DNA of 45,696 nt, taken from the NCBI RefSeq assembly GCF_902498805.1, contig NZ_LR701613.1:1-45696 (forward strand). Direction: 5' to 3'. This DNA is from Imperialibacter sp. EC-SDR9 (GTDB taxonomy: Bacteria; Bacteroidota; Bacteroidia; Cytophagales; Cyclobacteriaceae). Position numbers and translations under genes: made by a program. This document shows positions 25,615 to 34,347 of the stretch, one piece after another; within the stretch, counting starts at the first letter, position 1; every line of letters starts with the position of its first letter. The notes beneath the pieces are model-generated. The model searched no databases. It worked only from the letters and a program-made list of their open reading frames with translations, and was not told the origin of the DNA.

Positions 25615-26745
25615 CTAAAAAAGCAAAAACGAAATCACCAACTCTGCCATGATTCCGATAAAAAGAAACCAGGAATAGATCCAGCCGAGAAGGATAAACT
25701 TTGTGATGGTTTTGAACCAGCCCTGACCATACACTCGCTTCAGAGAGTAATAAGCGTACGTTGTAACGAGTGTGAAGCCCAGCCCACCAGCCCAATCACC
25801 AAGGCTGCTCTCTCCATCACTTAACATTATCACAATTAGAGACAGGCCATAAACGATATAAGCGAAGCTATGCAAATGAATGGCGTGCATGATATGATTG
25901 ACATAAAGGATATTGCGCCGGATATAAAGCAGTTTGAGGATCAGGGCAAATATAGGCAGCATGATAAACATGAGTATGGGTAGGTTCTTTGTAACCAACT
26001 CAACCAATGTCTGCTTATCAGCCCTGTTCACACGAATTACCTGTCGGGCAATAAACTGCTGAGTAGTGGTGGTGCCGTCCAGATTCAAGCTGTCGTAAAG
26101 CATCTCGTCTGTCAGCTTCCTGTCATCTTTCAGGCGATTATAAGTGTTCCAGTTTTCGGCACTTATTCCGAAAAAACTGCCGTCTTTTTCACCATCAGTA
26201 TCAACCTTTATCGGATCGAACGATTTTTCTGTCCCCAGAAATTTGATGGCCTCCCTGGTGTTTGAGTCAAGCTCTTCCTCGTTTAGCTGGGCAAGCTCAG
26301 CTTTCAGGCTATCCATCACGTGCAGGCTGTCGGTGCCGGTTAGCAAGGTGGGGCCAAAAGAGAAATTTAGGTTCGGGTTTGCTGCTTCCTGCTGAGCCAT
26401 CTTTGTCTCTATGTCCCGTGTTATCTTTTTGCCCACCATGTTGAGGACAAAGAAGTAGAAAAGGCTGATGACAAGATAAAGCCTGACCGGATTCGCATAG
26501 GAAGCTCTTTTGCCCTCGTTAAACCGGAGTGTAAGCCAGCCAGGTTTAAAGAAAAAAGGAATCAGGGAGTTGGTGAACCGGCTATCAAAGGAGAAGGCAT
26601 TATTGAAAAAGTCGTACAACAATTGACCAAATGAGATATTGGTATTGGTGTTTTCCTGTCCGCAGGACGGGCAGTAATTGTATATCTCAGTGTCCAGCGG
26701 ATAACCGCAGTTCAAACAGGCGTTTTGCTTACGTCTGCGTCTCAT
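25615..26745 (-). CDS. DUF3667 domain membrane protein with N-terminal zinc ribbon
   Basis: A 376-residue protein. Residues 9-30 form a zinc-ribbon-like pair (CLNCGYPLDTEIYNYCPSCG). Then comes the conserved FGQLLYDFFNNAFSFDSRF segment typical of DUF3667, a hydrophobic helix (about 90-108), a soluble, charged middle of about 120 residues, and four to five membrane helices in the C-terminal half. The family is common in Bacteroidota and has no known function. The orientation and 63-bp gap to the serine hydrolase gene could allow cotranscription. No homologue is nearby. Confidence 0.88.
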   Translation of the reverse strand: MRRRRKQNACLNCGYPLDTEIYNYCPSCGQENTNTNISFGQLLYDFFNNAFSFDSRFTNSLIPFFFKPGWLTLRFNEGKRASYANPVRLYLVISLFYFFVLNMVGKKITRDIETKMAQQEAANPNLNFSFGPTLLTGTDSLHVMDSLKAELAQLNEEELDSNTREAIKFLGTEKSFDPIKVDTDGEKDGSFFGISAENWNTYNRLKDDRKLTDEMLYDSLNLDGTTTTQQFIARQVIRVNRADKQTLVELVTKNLPILMFIMLPIFALILKLLYIRRNILYVNHIMHAIHLHSFAYIVYGLSLIVIMLSDGESSLGDWAGGLGFTLVTTYAYYSLKRVYGQGWFKTITKFILLGWIYSWFLFIGIMAELVISFLLF

Positions 26746-26829
26746 GTTGGTTGAGTTAGTCGATGCCTAAAATAGGGACTGGGCGTTTAACCTGCAAATA
26801 CCATTGGCCGTGCCATAGGCTTGTTTAGG

Positions 26830-27573
26830 TTAAACATTATAATGTTTCATTGCTTTCTCCACATCCTCTGGCGCATCTATTCCCATCGTTTCAAGGTCGG
26901 TTTCCACCACCTTTATTTTGTAACCGTTTTCCAGCCACCGCAACTGCTCCAGCGACTCGGCTTTTTCGAGAGGGGAGGGCTGTAGGTGCGTGATGGCCGC
27001 AAGAGCATCGACCCGGTAGGCATAAATGCCAATGTGCTTGTAAAAAGTGAATTGTGAGAGCCGGTCTTCGTTACTAACTCCCCGCAGATGTGGAATACAT
27101 GATCTGCTGAAAATCAGCGCCTCCATTTTTCTATTAAACACCACCTTAACAATATTGGGAGAATCCAGAACGGCTGGATCAGTTATTCTTTTGATGAGGG
27201 TTCCCAGCTGCACTTTTCCGTTCAGAATACCTGCCAACGTATCAATCTGATTCGGGTCGATAAAAGGCTCATCGCCTTGAATGTTGATCACGTACTCAAA
27301 GTCACCTTCAGTTAGTTGCAACGCTTCCAGGCACCTTTCCGTACCGTTGGTGTGGTTAGTCGAGGTCATTACCACTTCAAGCCCCATGTTTTGCAGGTGC
27401 AGCAGAATTCTTTCGTCATCCGTGGCCACTACCACTTTATTCAGAAGCTTGGCTTTGGAAGCTTGCTCGTATACCCGTTGAATCATCGACTTACCGGCCA
27501 GGTCAATCAAAGGCTTGCCGGGAAACCGGGTGGAAGCATAACGGGCAGGAATGACGCCGAGGATGTTAGGCAT
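26830..27573 (-). CDS. kdsB: 3-deoxy-manno-octulosonate cytidylyltransferase (CMP-KDO synthetase)
   Basis: A 247-residue KdsB, which activates KDO with CTP for lipopolysaccharide inner core synthesis. The nucleotide-binding signature IPARYASTRFPGKPL (about 7-21) is intact, and the ending MGIDAPEDVEKA is typical. The length is normal. It lies 29 bp downstream of the NfeD gene on the same strand, so the two may be cotranscribed. The presence of kdsB supports a Gram-negative outer membrane. The last codons form a 16-bp palindrome (26832-26847), probably incidental. Confidence 0.96.
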   Translation of the reverse strand: MPNILGVIPARYASTRFPGKPLIDLAGKSMIQRVYEQASKAKLLNKVVVATDDERILLHLQNMGLEVVMTSTNHTNGTERCLEALQLTEGDFEYVINIQGDEPFIDPNQIDTLAGILNGKVQLGTLIKRITDPAVLDSPNIVKVVFNRKMEALIFSRSCIPHLRGVSNEDRLSQFTFYKHIGIYAYRVDALAAITHLQPSPLEKAESLEQLRWLENGYKIKVVETDLETMGIDAPEDVEKAMKHYNV

Positions 27574-27602
27574 AGAGCAGGTTTTTGAAGTTATCGGGTA
27601 AA

Positions 27603-28955
27603 CTATTCAACCTCTTTAACTTTCAGTGAAGTTCCCTCGTCAGATATCACAACAATCTTAGCCCCTTTGTCGATGTAGTTGCCCCGGGTAAAGGCGTCGA
27701 ATACATCGCCATCGATCAATACCTTGCCGCTGGGTCTTAGTATGGTGTGGGCCTCCCCGGTCTTGCCTATCATCGGCTCTTTCATAAAACTGGAGGTGTA
27801 ACCAGCGCTTCTGTCCATGCTGGTTCCCAGGGCCACTCTATTGAATACTTTCGACTGACTGAGCCGGGCTCCGCCAAAAAACATGAGGACAATACTCCCC
27901 ATGATTCCAATAATGGCTGTGACGGAAGCAATAAGCAGGCTGTCTAATTCAACGAAAGAGAAATCGAGGTTGTCGTTATTGACCATGACGAGTATAAGGG
28001 AGCCGAGGGTGAAGATAATACCAGCCACACCTGCTACCCCGAAGCCGGGGATGACGAAAATTTCGGCGGCTATCAGCAGCACACCTATGAAAAACATAAT
28101 AATTTCCCAGTTTTCCGCCAGACCATTGAGGTAGTAGGGCACAAAATAGAGCGTAGCCGCAATAATGGCTGCTACAATAGGAAAGCCTACACCTGGTGTT
28201 TGTAGCTCGAAATAGATGCCCCCGATAATGATCAGTATGAGGATGCCCGAAATAAAGGGGTTGAGAAACAGGGCGATGATCTTGTCAGTAGCATCCAGCT
28301 TGAAATCGATAAGTTCGTAATCGGTTACACCTGAGCGTTCCATTATTTCATCAATACTGCTTACCTGGGCTTCGCAATAGCCATTTTTTATGGCCTCGCT
28401 GGTAGAGAAGGTCAACACTTTGCCAGCTTGTGTGATGCTGTCAAACTCCAGCGTTTCGTCTACCATGGCTTCAGCTATCCGTGGGTCACGGCCGTTGGCT
28501 TCAGCGGTAGACCGCATGATGGAGCGCATATAACTTTGGTACTTATCAGGGGCGGCGGCACCATCCGAAGTCACAACCGTTGCCGCACCAATGCTGGCAG
28601 CTTTGGCCATATAGATACTGTCGCAGGCAATAGAAATCAATGCACCGGCAGAAGCCGCATCTTTGTTGATGTAAACGTAAACGGGCCTCTCGAAATCAAG
28701 CACCCTTGTCCTGATCTCATCAGCATCGGTAAGTGCACCTCCGTAGGTGTCCATTTCAATCACCACATAGTCAACTGAGTCTTCAGTGGCCTGGTTGAGC
28801 GCAAGCTCCATCAGCCGGTTGGTGCGTGGATCAATTTCTGCCGCCAATAGCACTCTTAATACTTTGGTTTGCTTTTGCTGGGCAAGCCCCAAAAAAGGCA
28901 AAGCCATCAGGAGGATAAGTACGCTTTTTTTGTTCATCAATTTCAATAGGTTCAT
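27603..28955 (-). CDS. NfeD family membrane serine protease (long form)
   Basis: A 450-residue long-form NfeD protein. The N-terminal signal peptide is followed by a ClpP-like protease domain, with DTYGGALTDADEIRTRVL and the proposed catalytic Ser102 in DAASAGALIS. A membrane region of four to five helices spans about 230-340, and a C-terminal OB-fold (GKTGEAHTILRPSGKVLIDG, about 390-410) follows. Family members, for example the Pyrococcus 1510-N protease, cleave membrane-associated proteins and often sit with stomatin-like genes. No stomatin or floA gene is next to it here. The start (ATG 28953-28955) faces the divergent DUF4905-like gene 37 bp away. Confidence 0.92.
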   Translation of the reverse strand: MNLLKLMNKKSVLILLMALPFLGLAQQKQTKVLRVLLAAEIDPRTNRLMELALNQATEDSVDYVVIEMDTYGGALTDADEIRTRVLDFERPVYVYINKDAASAGALISIACDSIYMAKAASIGAATVVTSDGAAAPDKYQSYMRSIMRSTAEANGRDPRIAEAMVDETLEFDSITQAGKVLTFSTSEAIKNGYCEAQVSSIDEIMERSGVTDYELIDFKLDATDKIIALFLNPFISGILILIIIGGIYFELQTPGVGFPIVAAIIAATLYFVPYYLNGLAENWEIIMFFIGVLLIAAEIFVIPGFGVAGVAGIIFTLGSLILVMVNNDNLDFSFVELDSLLIASVTAIIGIMGSIVLMFFGGARLSQSKVFNRVALGTSMDRSAGYTSSFMKEPMIGKTGEAHTILRPSGKVLIDGDVFDAFTRGNYIDKGAKIVVISDEGTSLKVKEVE

Positions 28956-28992
28956 ATTACCTATAGTTTTACGTAAAGTTAATCAAATAGAA

Positions 28993-29799
28993 GTGTCGGA
29001 ACGCTTATCACCCATTTTTATCCATGATTTTGAACAGCCCATCTGGCAAATGGCGCTTGAACCGGAAAAAGGATTGCTGGCCCTGGAGCTACGTGACCTG
29101 AAGGAAGCGTCTGTGAGCTTTTCTTTGCTGGACCTTCATACACAAATTCTGGTGTTTGATCGTTATGCATTCGAGGAAGAGTGGTGGATGAGTATTGTAA
29201 CGATAAAAGACAACCTGTTGTTGATAAAACAGTACCATGATAGCCAGCAACCGGAGAAGCAGGGACTTTTAGCGATCAACATAGAATCTATGGAGGTACA
29301 ATGGTGGCTGCAAAATTTTCAACTGCTACAATTGAATAGCCTGTCAGTTTCTGGTAAACAGCACGGTGAAAGTGAAAGTATTGTGAAGCACTACGAAATT
29401 AATTCCGGGCAGGAGCTTGCGACCGATTTGGTAGACAAATCTAATGGGCAGGAGCAATCGATAAAAGCCAAATACCCAACGCACTACGATAGTGAGTCAC
29501 CACATTTGGAAACTATTAAGTCATTCATTGCCAATTACTTCAACGTAAAAGCCGTTGGTGCTTGTGACTACCTGGAAGTAGAAGACCTGATCGTTATTTC
29601 CTGGTTTTATTCAGAGGGAAGCTCTTATGCAAATGTGCTATCCGTGATTGATTCTGAAGGGAATATTGTGATCGAAGAAAAAATTGGCACTGGATTGGAT
29701 GCATTTGCGGCTGATACTTTCTTTGTACTGAAGAATAGATTGATATTTGTGTCAAACAAAACGCAACTTATTGTTTATGAATTATTTGAGGGTGCTTAA
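28993..29799 (+). CDS. DUF4905-like protein
   Basis: A 268-residue protein with no signal peptide and no membrane helix; it looks like a beta-rich, repeat-like fold (pairs such as LALELRDL, LLDLHTQIL). It matches what I know of DUF4905, a Bacteroidota-restricted family of unknown function. A longer frame starting at 28786 lies inside the opposite-strand NfeD gene, so it is not used. GTG 28993 is chosen because it is the first start after the NfeD start at 28955, with an AATAGAAG purine run just upstream. The 3' end overlaps the LysM gene start by 23 nt. Confidence 0.6.
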   Translation: MSERLSPIFIHDFEQPIWQMALEPEKGLLALELRDLKEASVSFSLLDLHTQILVFDRYAFEEEWWMSIVTIKDNLLLIKQYHDSQQPEKQGLLAINIESMEVQWWLQNFQLLQLNSLSVSGKQHGESESIVKHYEINSGQELATDLVDKSNGQEQSIKAKYPTHYDSESPHLETIKSFIANYFNVKAVGACDYLEVEDLIVISWFYSEGSSYANVLSVIDSEGNIVIEEKIGTGLDAFAADTFFVLKNRLIFVSNKTQLIVYELFEGA

Positions 29800-30844
29800 G
29801 GCTGTCTTTTTATTGACCATGATCACCAACCTCTCATTTGGAGCGGAGATGGACTCTGTGCGCCTGGAAAAAAGAGAGGGTAAGCAGTTTGTTATTCATA
29901 GGGTTGGACAGGGAGAAACGCTATACGCCATTTCGAGGCGATACCAATCAAGCGTGGAAGAAATTTCCAAAACCAACAACCTTAGCGGCAATAGTGTAGC
30001 TATAGGCCAGGAAATCGCTATCCCCTGGAGGGGAGATGTCCCAAAGAGTATGAATCAAAACTCGACTTCGGGGCAGCTTTATCACACCGTTGAAGCAGGT
30101 CAGACACTGTATGCTATTTCGAGGCAATATGATGTGAGTGTGGATGAAATCAAACGGCTGAATAACCTGACAAGCAACGAGCTAAGTACCGGACAGCAGC
30201 TGGTGTTAAAGAAAGGCCAAAAGCCGGTGGAGCAGACAGCCCCTGTTAAAGCTGAGCCTGCCACCCCGAAAAATCCTCAGCTGACTTATCATACCGTAGC
30301 ACCTTCCGAAACGCTTTTTAGTATTTCGCAGAAATACGATGTGTCTGTAGACGATATAAAAAAATGGAACGACCTCAAGGGCAACAGCCTGTCGGTGGGG
30401 CAGGAGCTGGCCATTGGGAAGCCGACAACCGTTAAGGCACCTGTGGCGATTGCGGAAGAAACACCGACGAGAGAGAAGAAAAAGGAACTGGTGGTAAGCG
30501 AGGCCAGCAATGGTTCGCTGAAGCAAATCAACAAGCAAGGCTACACCAGAGATACGGCCTCGGTGGCAGGCTACGAAAAAGTGGTGGAAGAGGGCTTTGC
30601 CATGGTGATTGAAAACTCGCCTGAAACGAGGAAGTTTCTGGCGCTGCACCGCACTGCGCCCATCGGCGCCATTCTGGAAGTGAAGAACAGAATGAATGGC
30701 AGATCTATCTATGTGAGGGTAGTGGGCAAACTGCCCGACACTGGAACCAACAACAAGGTGCTGATCAGGCTTTCGGAAAAAGCTTTTCAAAGGCTTGAGT
30801 CAGTTGATCCTAAAGTGCCTGTTGAAGTATCTTATGTTCCGTAA
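29777..30844 (+). CDS. Secreted protein with three LysM domains and an RlpA-like (DPBB) C-terminal domain
   Basis: A 355-residue protein. Start ATG 29777 gives a signal peptide (LRVLKAVFLLTMITNLSFGA). Three LysM peptidoglycan-binding repeats follow (GETLYAISRRYQSSVEEI, GQTLYAISRQYDVSVDEI, SETLFSISQKYDVSVDDI), each ending GQE/Q-L. The C-terminal 90 residues (ENSPETRKFLALHRTAP, VKNRMNGRSIYVRVVGKLPD) resemble a double-psi beta-barrel as in RlpA-like proteins. It probably binds or modifies peptidoglycan. It overlaps the DUF4905-like gene by 23 nt, suggesting coupling. Confidence 0.87.
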   Translation: MNYLRVLKAVFLLTMITNLSFGAEMDSVRLEKREGKQFVIHRVGQGETLYAISRRYQSSVEEISKTNNLSGNSVAIGQEIAIPWRGDVPKSMNQNSTSGQLYHTVEAGQTLYAISRQYDVSVDEIKRLNNLTSNELSTGQQLVLKKGQKPVEQTAPVKAEPATPKNPQLTYHTVAPSETLFSISQKYDVSVDDIKKWNDLKGNSLSVGQELAIGKPTTVKAPVAIAEETPTREKKKELVVSEASNGSLKQINKQGYTRDTASVAGYEKVVEEGFAMVIENSPETRKFLALHRTAPIGAILEVKNRMNGRSIYVRVVGKLPDTGTNNKVLIRLSEKAFQRLESVDPKVPVEVSYVP

Positions 30845-30926
30845 CTGAAAGATTGATAGTGAGAATAAGGCTGAAGTCTGGTAGTTCTCATCTTTAATTC
30901 TCTTATCTTAATAAATATTTGGAGAT

Positions 30927-31142
30927 ATGGTCATTGAAAAAACAAAAGACGAATTAATTATCAGGCTACCTTCAACCGTCAATGTGGAAGAGACAGAAGA
31001 TTTTTTACGCTATTTGCGCTATCAGGAAATTACTTCAAAGTTCAAAGTTAAGCAGGTTGACGTTAATAAATTGGCAAAGTCGATTAGCAGAAGCTGGTTT
31101 GAAAGTAATAAGTCAAAATTTCTAAATGAAGATAATAGTTGA
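30927..31142 (+). CDS. Antitoxin-like protein upstream of a PIN toxin
   Basis: A 71-residue protein resembling short antitoxins paired with PIN toxins in Bacteroidota (IIRLPSTVNVEETEDFLRYL, ending with a lysine-rich helix SWFESNKSKFLNEDNS). The frame is intact. It overlaps the toxin start (31126) by 17 nt. A GGAG site lies at 30920-30923, and a box with one mismatch to TAnnTTTG (AATATTTG) sits immediately upstream. Because the toxin reading frame is broken, this antitoxin may now be orphaned. Confidence 0.75.
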   Translation: MVIEKTKDELIIRLPSTVNVEETEDFLRYLRYQEITSKFKVKQVDVNKLAKSISRSWFESNKSKFLNEDNS

Positions 31143-31577
31143 TACTAATATTGTCTTTAGTGGCATCTTAAACTCATCAGGAAATATTGGCCGCCTTCTC
31201 ATTCACTCAAAAGGAATCCTTGAATTCTACTCTTCTGAATACTTGCTTGTCGAAATTGAGAGCCACTTCCCGAAGCTATTAAAATTGACGGATCTTGGTA
31301 GCGATGAATTGTCCGAACTGATCGCTACCGTGACCAGAGACATTACTTTCTTGTCAGATAGCTTTTGTCAAAATCTGCTTTGAAGTCCGCCTATGATATC
31401 GTTAAAGACATAGATGCCGATGATTTGTTATTTGTAGCAATGGCCAATAGCGTTCCTGATGCTAAACTCTGGACAGGAGACAAGAAGTTACACGGAGGAC
31501 TGCTGAAGAAGGGTGTTTCCAATGTAATGACCACAGCGAACCTCTTGACTTATCTAAATAAGCGAAGCGCCGAATGA
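31126..31577 (+). pseudogene. PIN-domain toxin, interrupted by a frameshift
   Basis: The N-terminal half (VDTNIVFSGIL, Asp6 at the active site) reads in one frame and stops at 31383. The C-terminal half (DIDADDLLFVAMANSV, LWTGDKKLHGGL) reads in the next frame from about 31365. Together they give one PIN-domain protein of about 150 residues. Adding one T to the TTTT run at 31363-31366 would restore the frame (LSD-SFLSKSALKSAYDIV). It is therefore a recently inactivated toxin, a sequencing or assembly error, or a programmed frameshift, which I consider least likely because there is no classical slippery heptamer. It overlaps the TIGR02757 gene start by 4 nt. Confidence 0.8.
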
Positions 31578-32350
31578 TCGACATTAAAGAACTTAAAACG
31601 CTACTCGATCAAAAGGTGGATGAGTACAACCGCCCCTTTTTCATTGAAAAGGATCCGGTTTGCATTCCCCATAGCTTCACTACTAAGCAGGACATTGAGA
31701 TTGCAGGCTTCTTTGCTGCAACCTTGGCCTGGGGCCAGCGGGTCACCATCATCAACAAGTGCAGAGAGCTTTTCACGCTGATGGATGATGCCCCTCATCA
31801 GTTCGTGTTGAATCATTCCGAGAATGATTTAAAAACAATACTAAAGTTCAAACACCGCACGTTCAATACCACCGACTTGCTCTACTTTATTCAGTTCTTT
31901 CGTGAGCACTATACCAACCACGACAGCCTTGAGAGCGCTTTCTCAAATTCTATGAAGCCAGGTGACGAGACGATTGAAAATTGTCTCATCGGTTTTCATG
32001 ACTTATTCTTCAGCCTTCCCGAATTCCCTGCCCGCACCAAAAAGCACATCGCCACGCCAAAAAGGAAAAGCGCCTGCAAGCGCATCAACATGTTTCTGCG
32101 CTGGATGGTAAGAAAGGATGACAGGGGTGTTGATTTTGGCCTTTGGGAAACCATCAACCCTTCGCAGCTTATTTGTCCGTGCGACCTGCACGTGGACAGG
32201 GTGGCCAGAAGCTTTGGGTTGATCACCCGCAAACAAACCGACTGGCAAACAGCTTTGGAGCTCACTCACAATCTGCGGCAAATGGATCCCAACGATCCAG
32301 TCAAATACGATTTTGCTTTGTTTGGTATGGGAGTGATTGAGCATGCGTAA
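31574..32350 (+). CDS. TIGR02757 family protein (DUF2400)
   Basis: A 258-residue protein matching TIGR02757, a conserved family with no established function. Visible features include PFFIEKDPVCIPHSF (about 21-35), IAGFFAATLAWGQR (about 43-56) and a helical C-terminal part with CPCDLHVDRVARSFG. The fold is mainly helical; no signal peptide or membrane segment. The start ATG overlaps the broken toxin's last codons by 4 nt, the typical tail of such an operon. The gene is otherwise isolated. Confidence 0.9.
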   Translation: MIDIKELKTLLDQKVDEYNRPFFIEKDPVCIPHSFTTKQDIEIAGFFAATLAWGQRVTIINKCRELFTLMDDAPHQFVLNHSENDLKTILKFKHRTFNTTDLLYFIQFFREHYTNHDSLESAFSNSMKPGDETIENCLIGFHDLFFSLPEFPARTKKHIATPKRKSACKRINMFLRWMVRKDDRGVDFGLWETINPSQLICPCDLHVDRVARSFGLITRKQTDWQTALELTHNLRQMDPNDPVKYDFALFGMGVIEHA

Positions 32351-32385
32351 GCTCTTTAATGCACAACTTGTCCCAAATTGCGTCA

Positions 32386-32700
32386 CTAGAGGGGGCTGAA
32401 CTCAGAAAATATGCCGTTAAACTCTTCTATGTTCACAGGTATTTCATAGTCACAAGCTTCCTGAAATTCCTTCCACATCTCCTGCACAACCGGATTGGAA
32501 TGGGCGGCTTGTATGGCCTCGGCCGACTTCCAACCAAAGATCTCAACAACAGTTCCGTCTTTTGATTTCATAGTCACCGGAAGCCTGTCACTCACCAGGC
32601 CTTCTCGCTTTAGAGCGGGCACGTGGTTTTTTACCAGCTTCTTAAGGGTTCTTTCCTTGCCGGGCTTGGGCCGATAACAAACAATGACTATCCTTTCCAT
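32386..32700 (-). CDS. ABM-like dimeric alpha/beta-barrel protein
   Basis: A 104-residue protein whose pattern (VIVCYRPKPGKERTLKKL, later IFGWKSAEAIQAAHSNP) is like the antibiotic biosynthesis monooxygenase (ABM) domain family, a dimeric ferredoxin-like fold found in many oxygenases and in proteins of unrelated function. No cofactor or catalytic residue can be assigned, so the family name describes the fold only. It stands between the TIGR02757 gene (36 bp) and the MFS gene (75 bp) and is not clearly in either's operon. Confidence 0.65.
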   Translation of the reverse strand: MERIVIVCYRPKPGKERTLKKLVKNHVPALKREGLVSDRLPVTMKSKDGTVVEIFGWKSAEAIQAAHSNPVVQEMWKEFQEACDYEIPVNIEEFNGIFSEFSPL

Positions 32701-32775
32701 AGTATCAGCATTGGTTACAGCAAATTAAGGAATTAATGACTGTAAACCTTGTGGAAGATTACGTTGATTCGGGTG

Positions 32776-34029
32776 CTAGACCGGTTGCATTTGCTTCTTC
32801 ACCTTGTCCTTCACAATCTTGTTGATCACGCTCATCATCAAAATTGTAACAAGCATAGTGCCGGTAACCACATAGCCAAGCAGATCGTATCGCTCAAGCG
32901 GCCCGGCGGGCGTTTGTATAACGATAATGCCAGCCAGTGCAGAGGCAAATCCTCCCGAAACCTGTTGAATGGATGAATTTACTCCCATGAAAGCGCCACG
33001 CTCCCTTGGTTCAGGAATGGCTGTCATCAAAGCAGATGCAGAAATCATTCTGGCAGTGATGCCTATGAAAATGGCGATATTGATAATGATCACAATCCAA
33101 AGAGGAGTGATGCCAAGGTTGCAATAGATCAGGATCGTAGCAATGCCTATGAAAGTACCGATAGTAAATATTTTGTACTTACCGTAGAGGTCGCTCAGTT
33201 TCCCGGCCAGTGGCCCTACCATGATGGTGCTGATCCCCGTGAGCATGTATACCAACGGAAGCTGGTCGAGTGTGATGCCCAGGTTGTTGACGCCAAATGT
33301 GCTACCGAATGGCATCAGCATAAACCCACCCGTTGCCAAAAGGGCGGTGGCACCGAATGCCTTCAGGTAAACGGGCTGGGAAACTGTTTTATAAAGTTTT
33401 TTGAATGGGTTTCCAGGCGTTTGAAGCTTCAAATGCTCATCAACAGGCTTCATGAAAAGGATAATGACGGTGGCCGTGCCGACGGCCAAGCCGACAATCA
33501 GGATAAAGGGCGAGTGCCACCCCCAAAGATTGGCGACATAAAGACCTACCGGCAATCCAAGTACCTGGCTGCTGGCAAATGCCATTTGCACAAAACCCAT
33601 CACACGTCCTCTTACTTCTAGCTTGAAAAGGTCGGTGATGATAGCAAAAACGACAGAGCCCAGCACGCCGCCAAAGACGCCTGTGACGATTCTGGCAGCA
33701 AGAAGAAAGTGATAGTTAGGCGCTATACCGCAGAGCAACGTGCCGATAATGAAGCCAGAGTAAAAGAAAAGCAGCAACTTTTTTCTGTCGAACTTGTCGG
33801 CAAAACCAGCTGCCAGCAAACCTGAAATGCCAGCGCTGAAAGCATAGGCTGACACCACTAGCCCAAACTGCGAAGTGGTAATGTCAAGCTCAACCAACAG
33901 CATCGCACCCAATGGCGATAGCACCATGAAGTCAAGAATGACTGTGAATTGGATGATAGCCAATATGGCGATCACAAAGGTTTCGTATTGCGTGAACACC
34001 CTTTTTTTGGGAGATAAGTCTTTTGTCAT
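32776..34029 (-). CDS. MFS transporter, probable efflux pump
   Basis: A 417-residue major facilitator protein with 12 hydrophobic helices, no signal peptide, and the MFS loop motif between helices 2 and 3 (GFADKFDRKKLL, about 76-87). It is similar in type to drug or arabinose efflux MFS proteins. It is the last gene of a TetR-led minus-strand operon (TetR 34348-34938, 77-aa protein 34048-34281, then this gene after an 18-bp gap). Its expression is probably repressed by that TetR. Substrate unknown. Confidence 0.92.
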   Translation of the reverse strand: MTKDLSPKKRVFTQYETFVIAILAIIQFTVILDFMVLSPLGAMLLVELDITTSQFGLVVSAYAFSAGISGLLAAGFADKFDRKKLLLFFYSGFIIGTLLCGIAPNYHFLLAARIVTGVFGGVLGSVVFAIITDLFKLEVRGRVMGFVQMAFASSQVLGLPVGLYVANLWGWHSPFILIVGLAVGTATVIILFMKPVDEHLKLQTPGNPFKKLYKTVSQPVYLKAFGATALLATGGFMLMPFGSTFGVNNLGITLDQLPLVYMLTGISTIMVGPLAGKLSDLYGKYKIFTIGTFIGIATILIYCNLGITPLWIVIIINIAIFIGITARMISASALMTAIPEPRERGAFMGVNSSIQQVSGGFASALAGIIVIQTPAGPLERYDLLGYVVTGTMLVTILMMSVINKIVKDKVKKQMQPV

Positions 34030-34047
34030 TCAATATTGGAGTTTGGG

Positions 34048-34281
34048 TCAGTCGGGTAGCTCCTCGCAAAAGTACCCTGCTGTTTGGATCATGGTTATTA
34101 CCTCTGTTGGATGAAGTCCACCCGAAGCAATTCTTAACACATTGTCTACATCCATTTGATCCACATTCCACTCCATCACTCTATTGTCCGACTCCAAAAG
34201 CGGCATGATCTTGCTCACATCCTTTTTGTAGCGGATGTTGGTTTTGAAAACAAGAACCTCGTTGGTAACAGTAGAATTCAT
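34048..34281 (-). CDS. Small ferredoxin-like fold protein (HMA-like without the CxxC motif)
   Basis: A 77-residue soluble protein (VFKTNIRYKKDVSKIMPLL, later WNVDQMDVDNVLRIASGG). The strand-helix-strand order is like heavy-metal-associated (HMA) domain proteins, but the metal-binding CxxC is missing; a single cysteine is in the FCEELPD ending. It sits 18 bp upstream of the MFS gene and 66 bp downstream of the TetR gene, so it is most likely coexpressed with the pump. Its role, for example as a ligand-binding accessory, is not known. Confidence 0.75.
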   Translation of the reverse strand: MNSTVTNEVLVFKTNIRYKKDVSKIMPLLESDNRVMEWNVDQMDVDNVLRIASGGLHPTEVITMIQTAGYFCEELPD

Positions 34282-34347
34282 AGAAAAAAATTAGTCCTCT
34301 GAATGATAGACGATTGTTATTAATAATTACTTTAAATCAGTTTCATT

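Noticed and set aside
26832-26847. 16-bp palindrome at the end of kdsB
   Set aside because: It falls in coding sequence and is AT-rich, with no loop or T run. A chance palindrome is likely.
28786-28992. Upstream extension of the DUF4905-like frame
   Set aside because: It is antisense to the NfeD N terminus, which carries a clear signal peptide; a GTG at 28993 fits better.
31355-31385. Programmed frameshift in the PIN toxin
   Set aside because: There is no classical slippery heptamer or downstream stem, so a mutation or sequence error is simpler.
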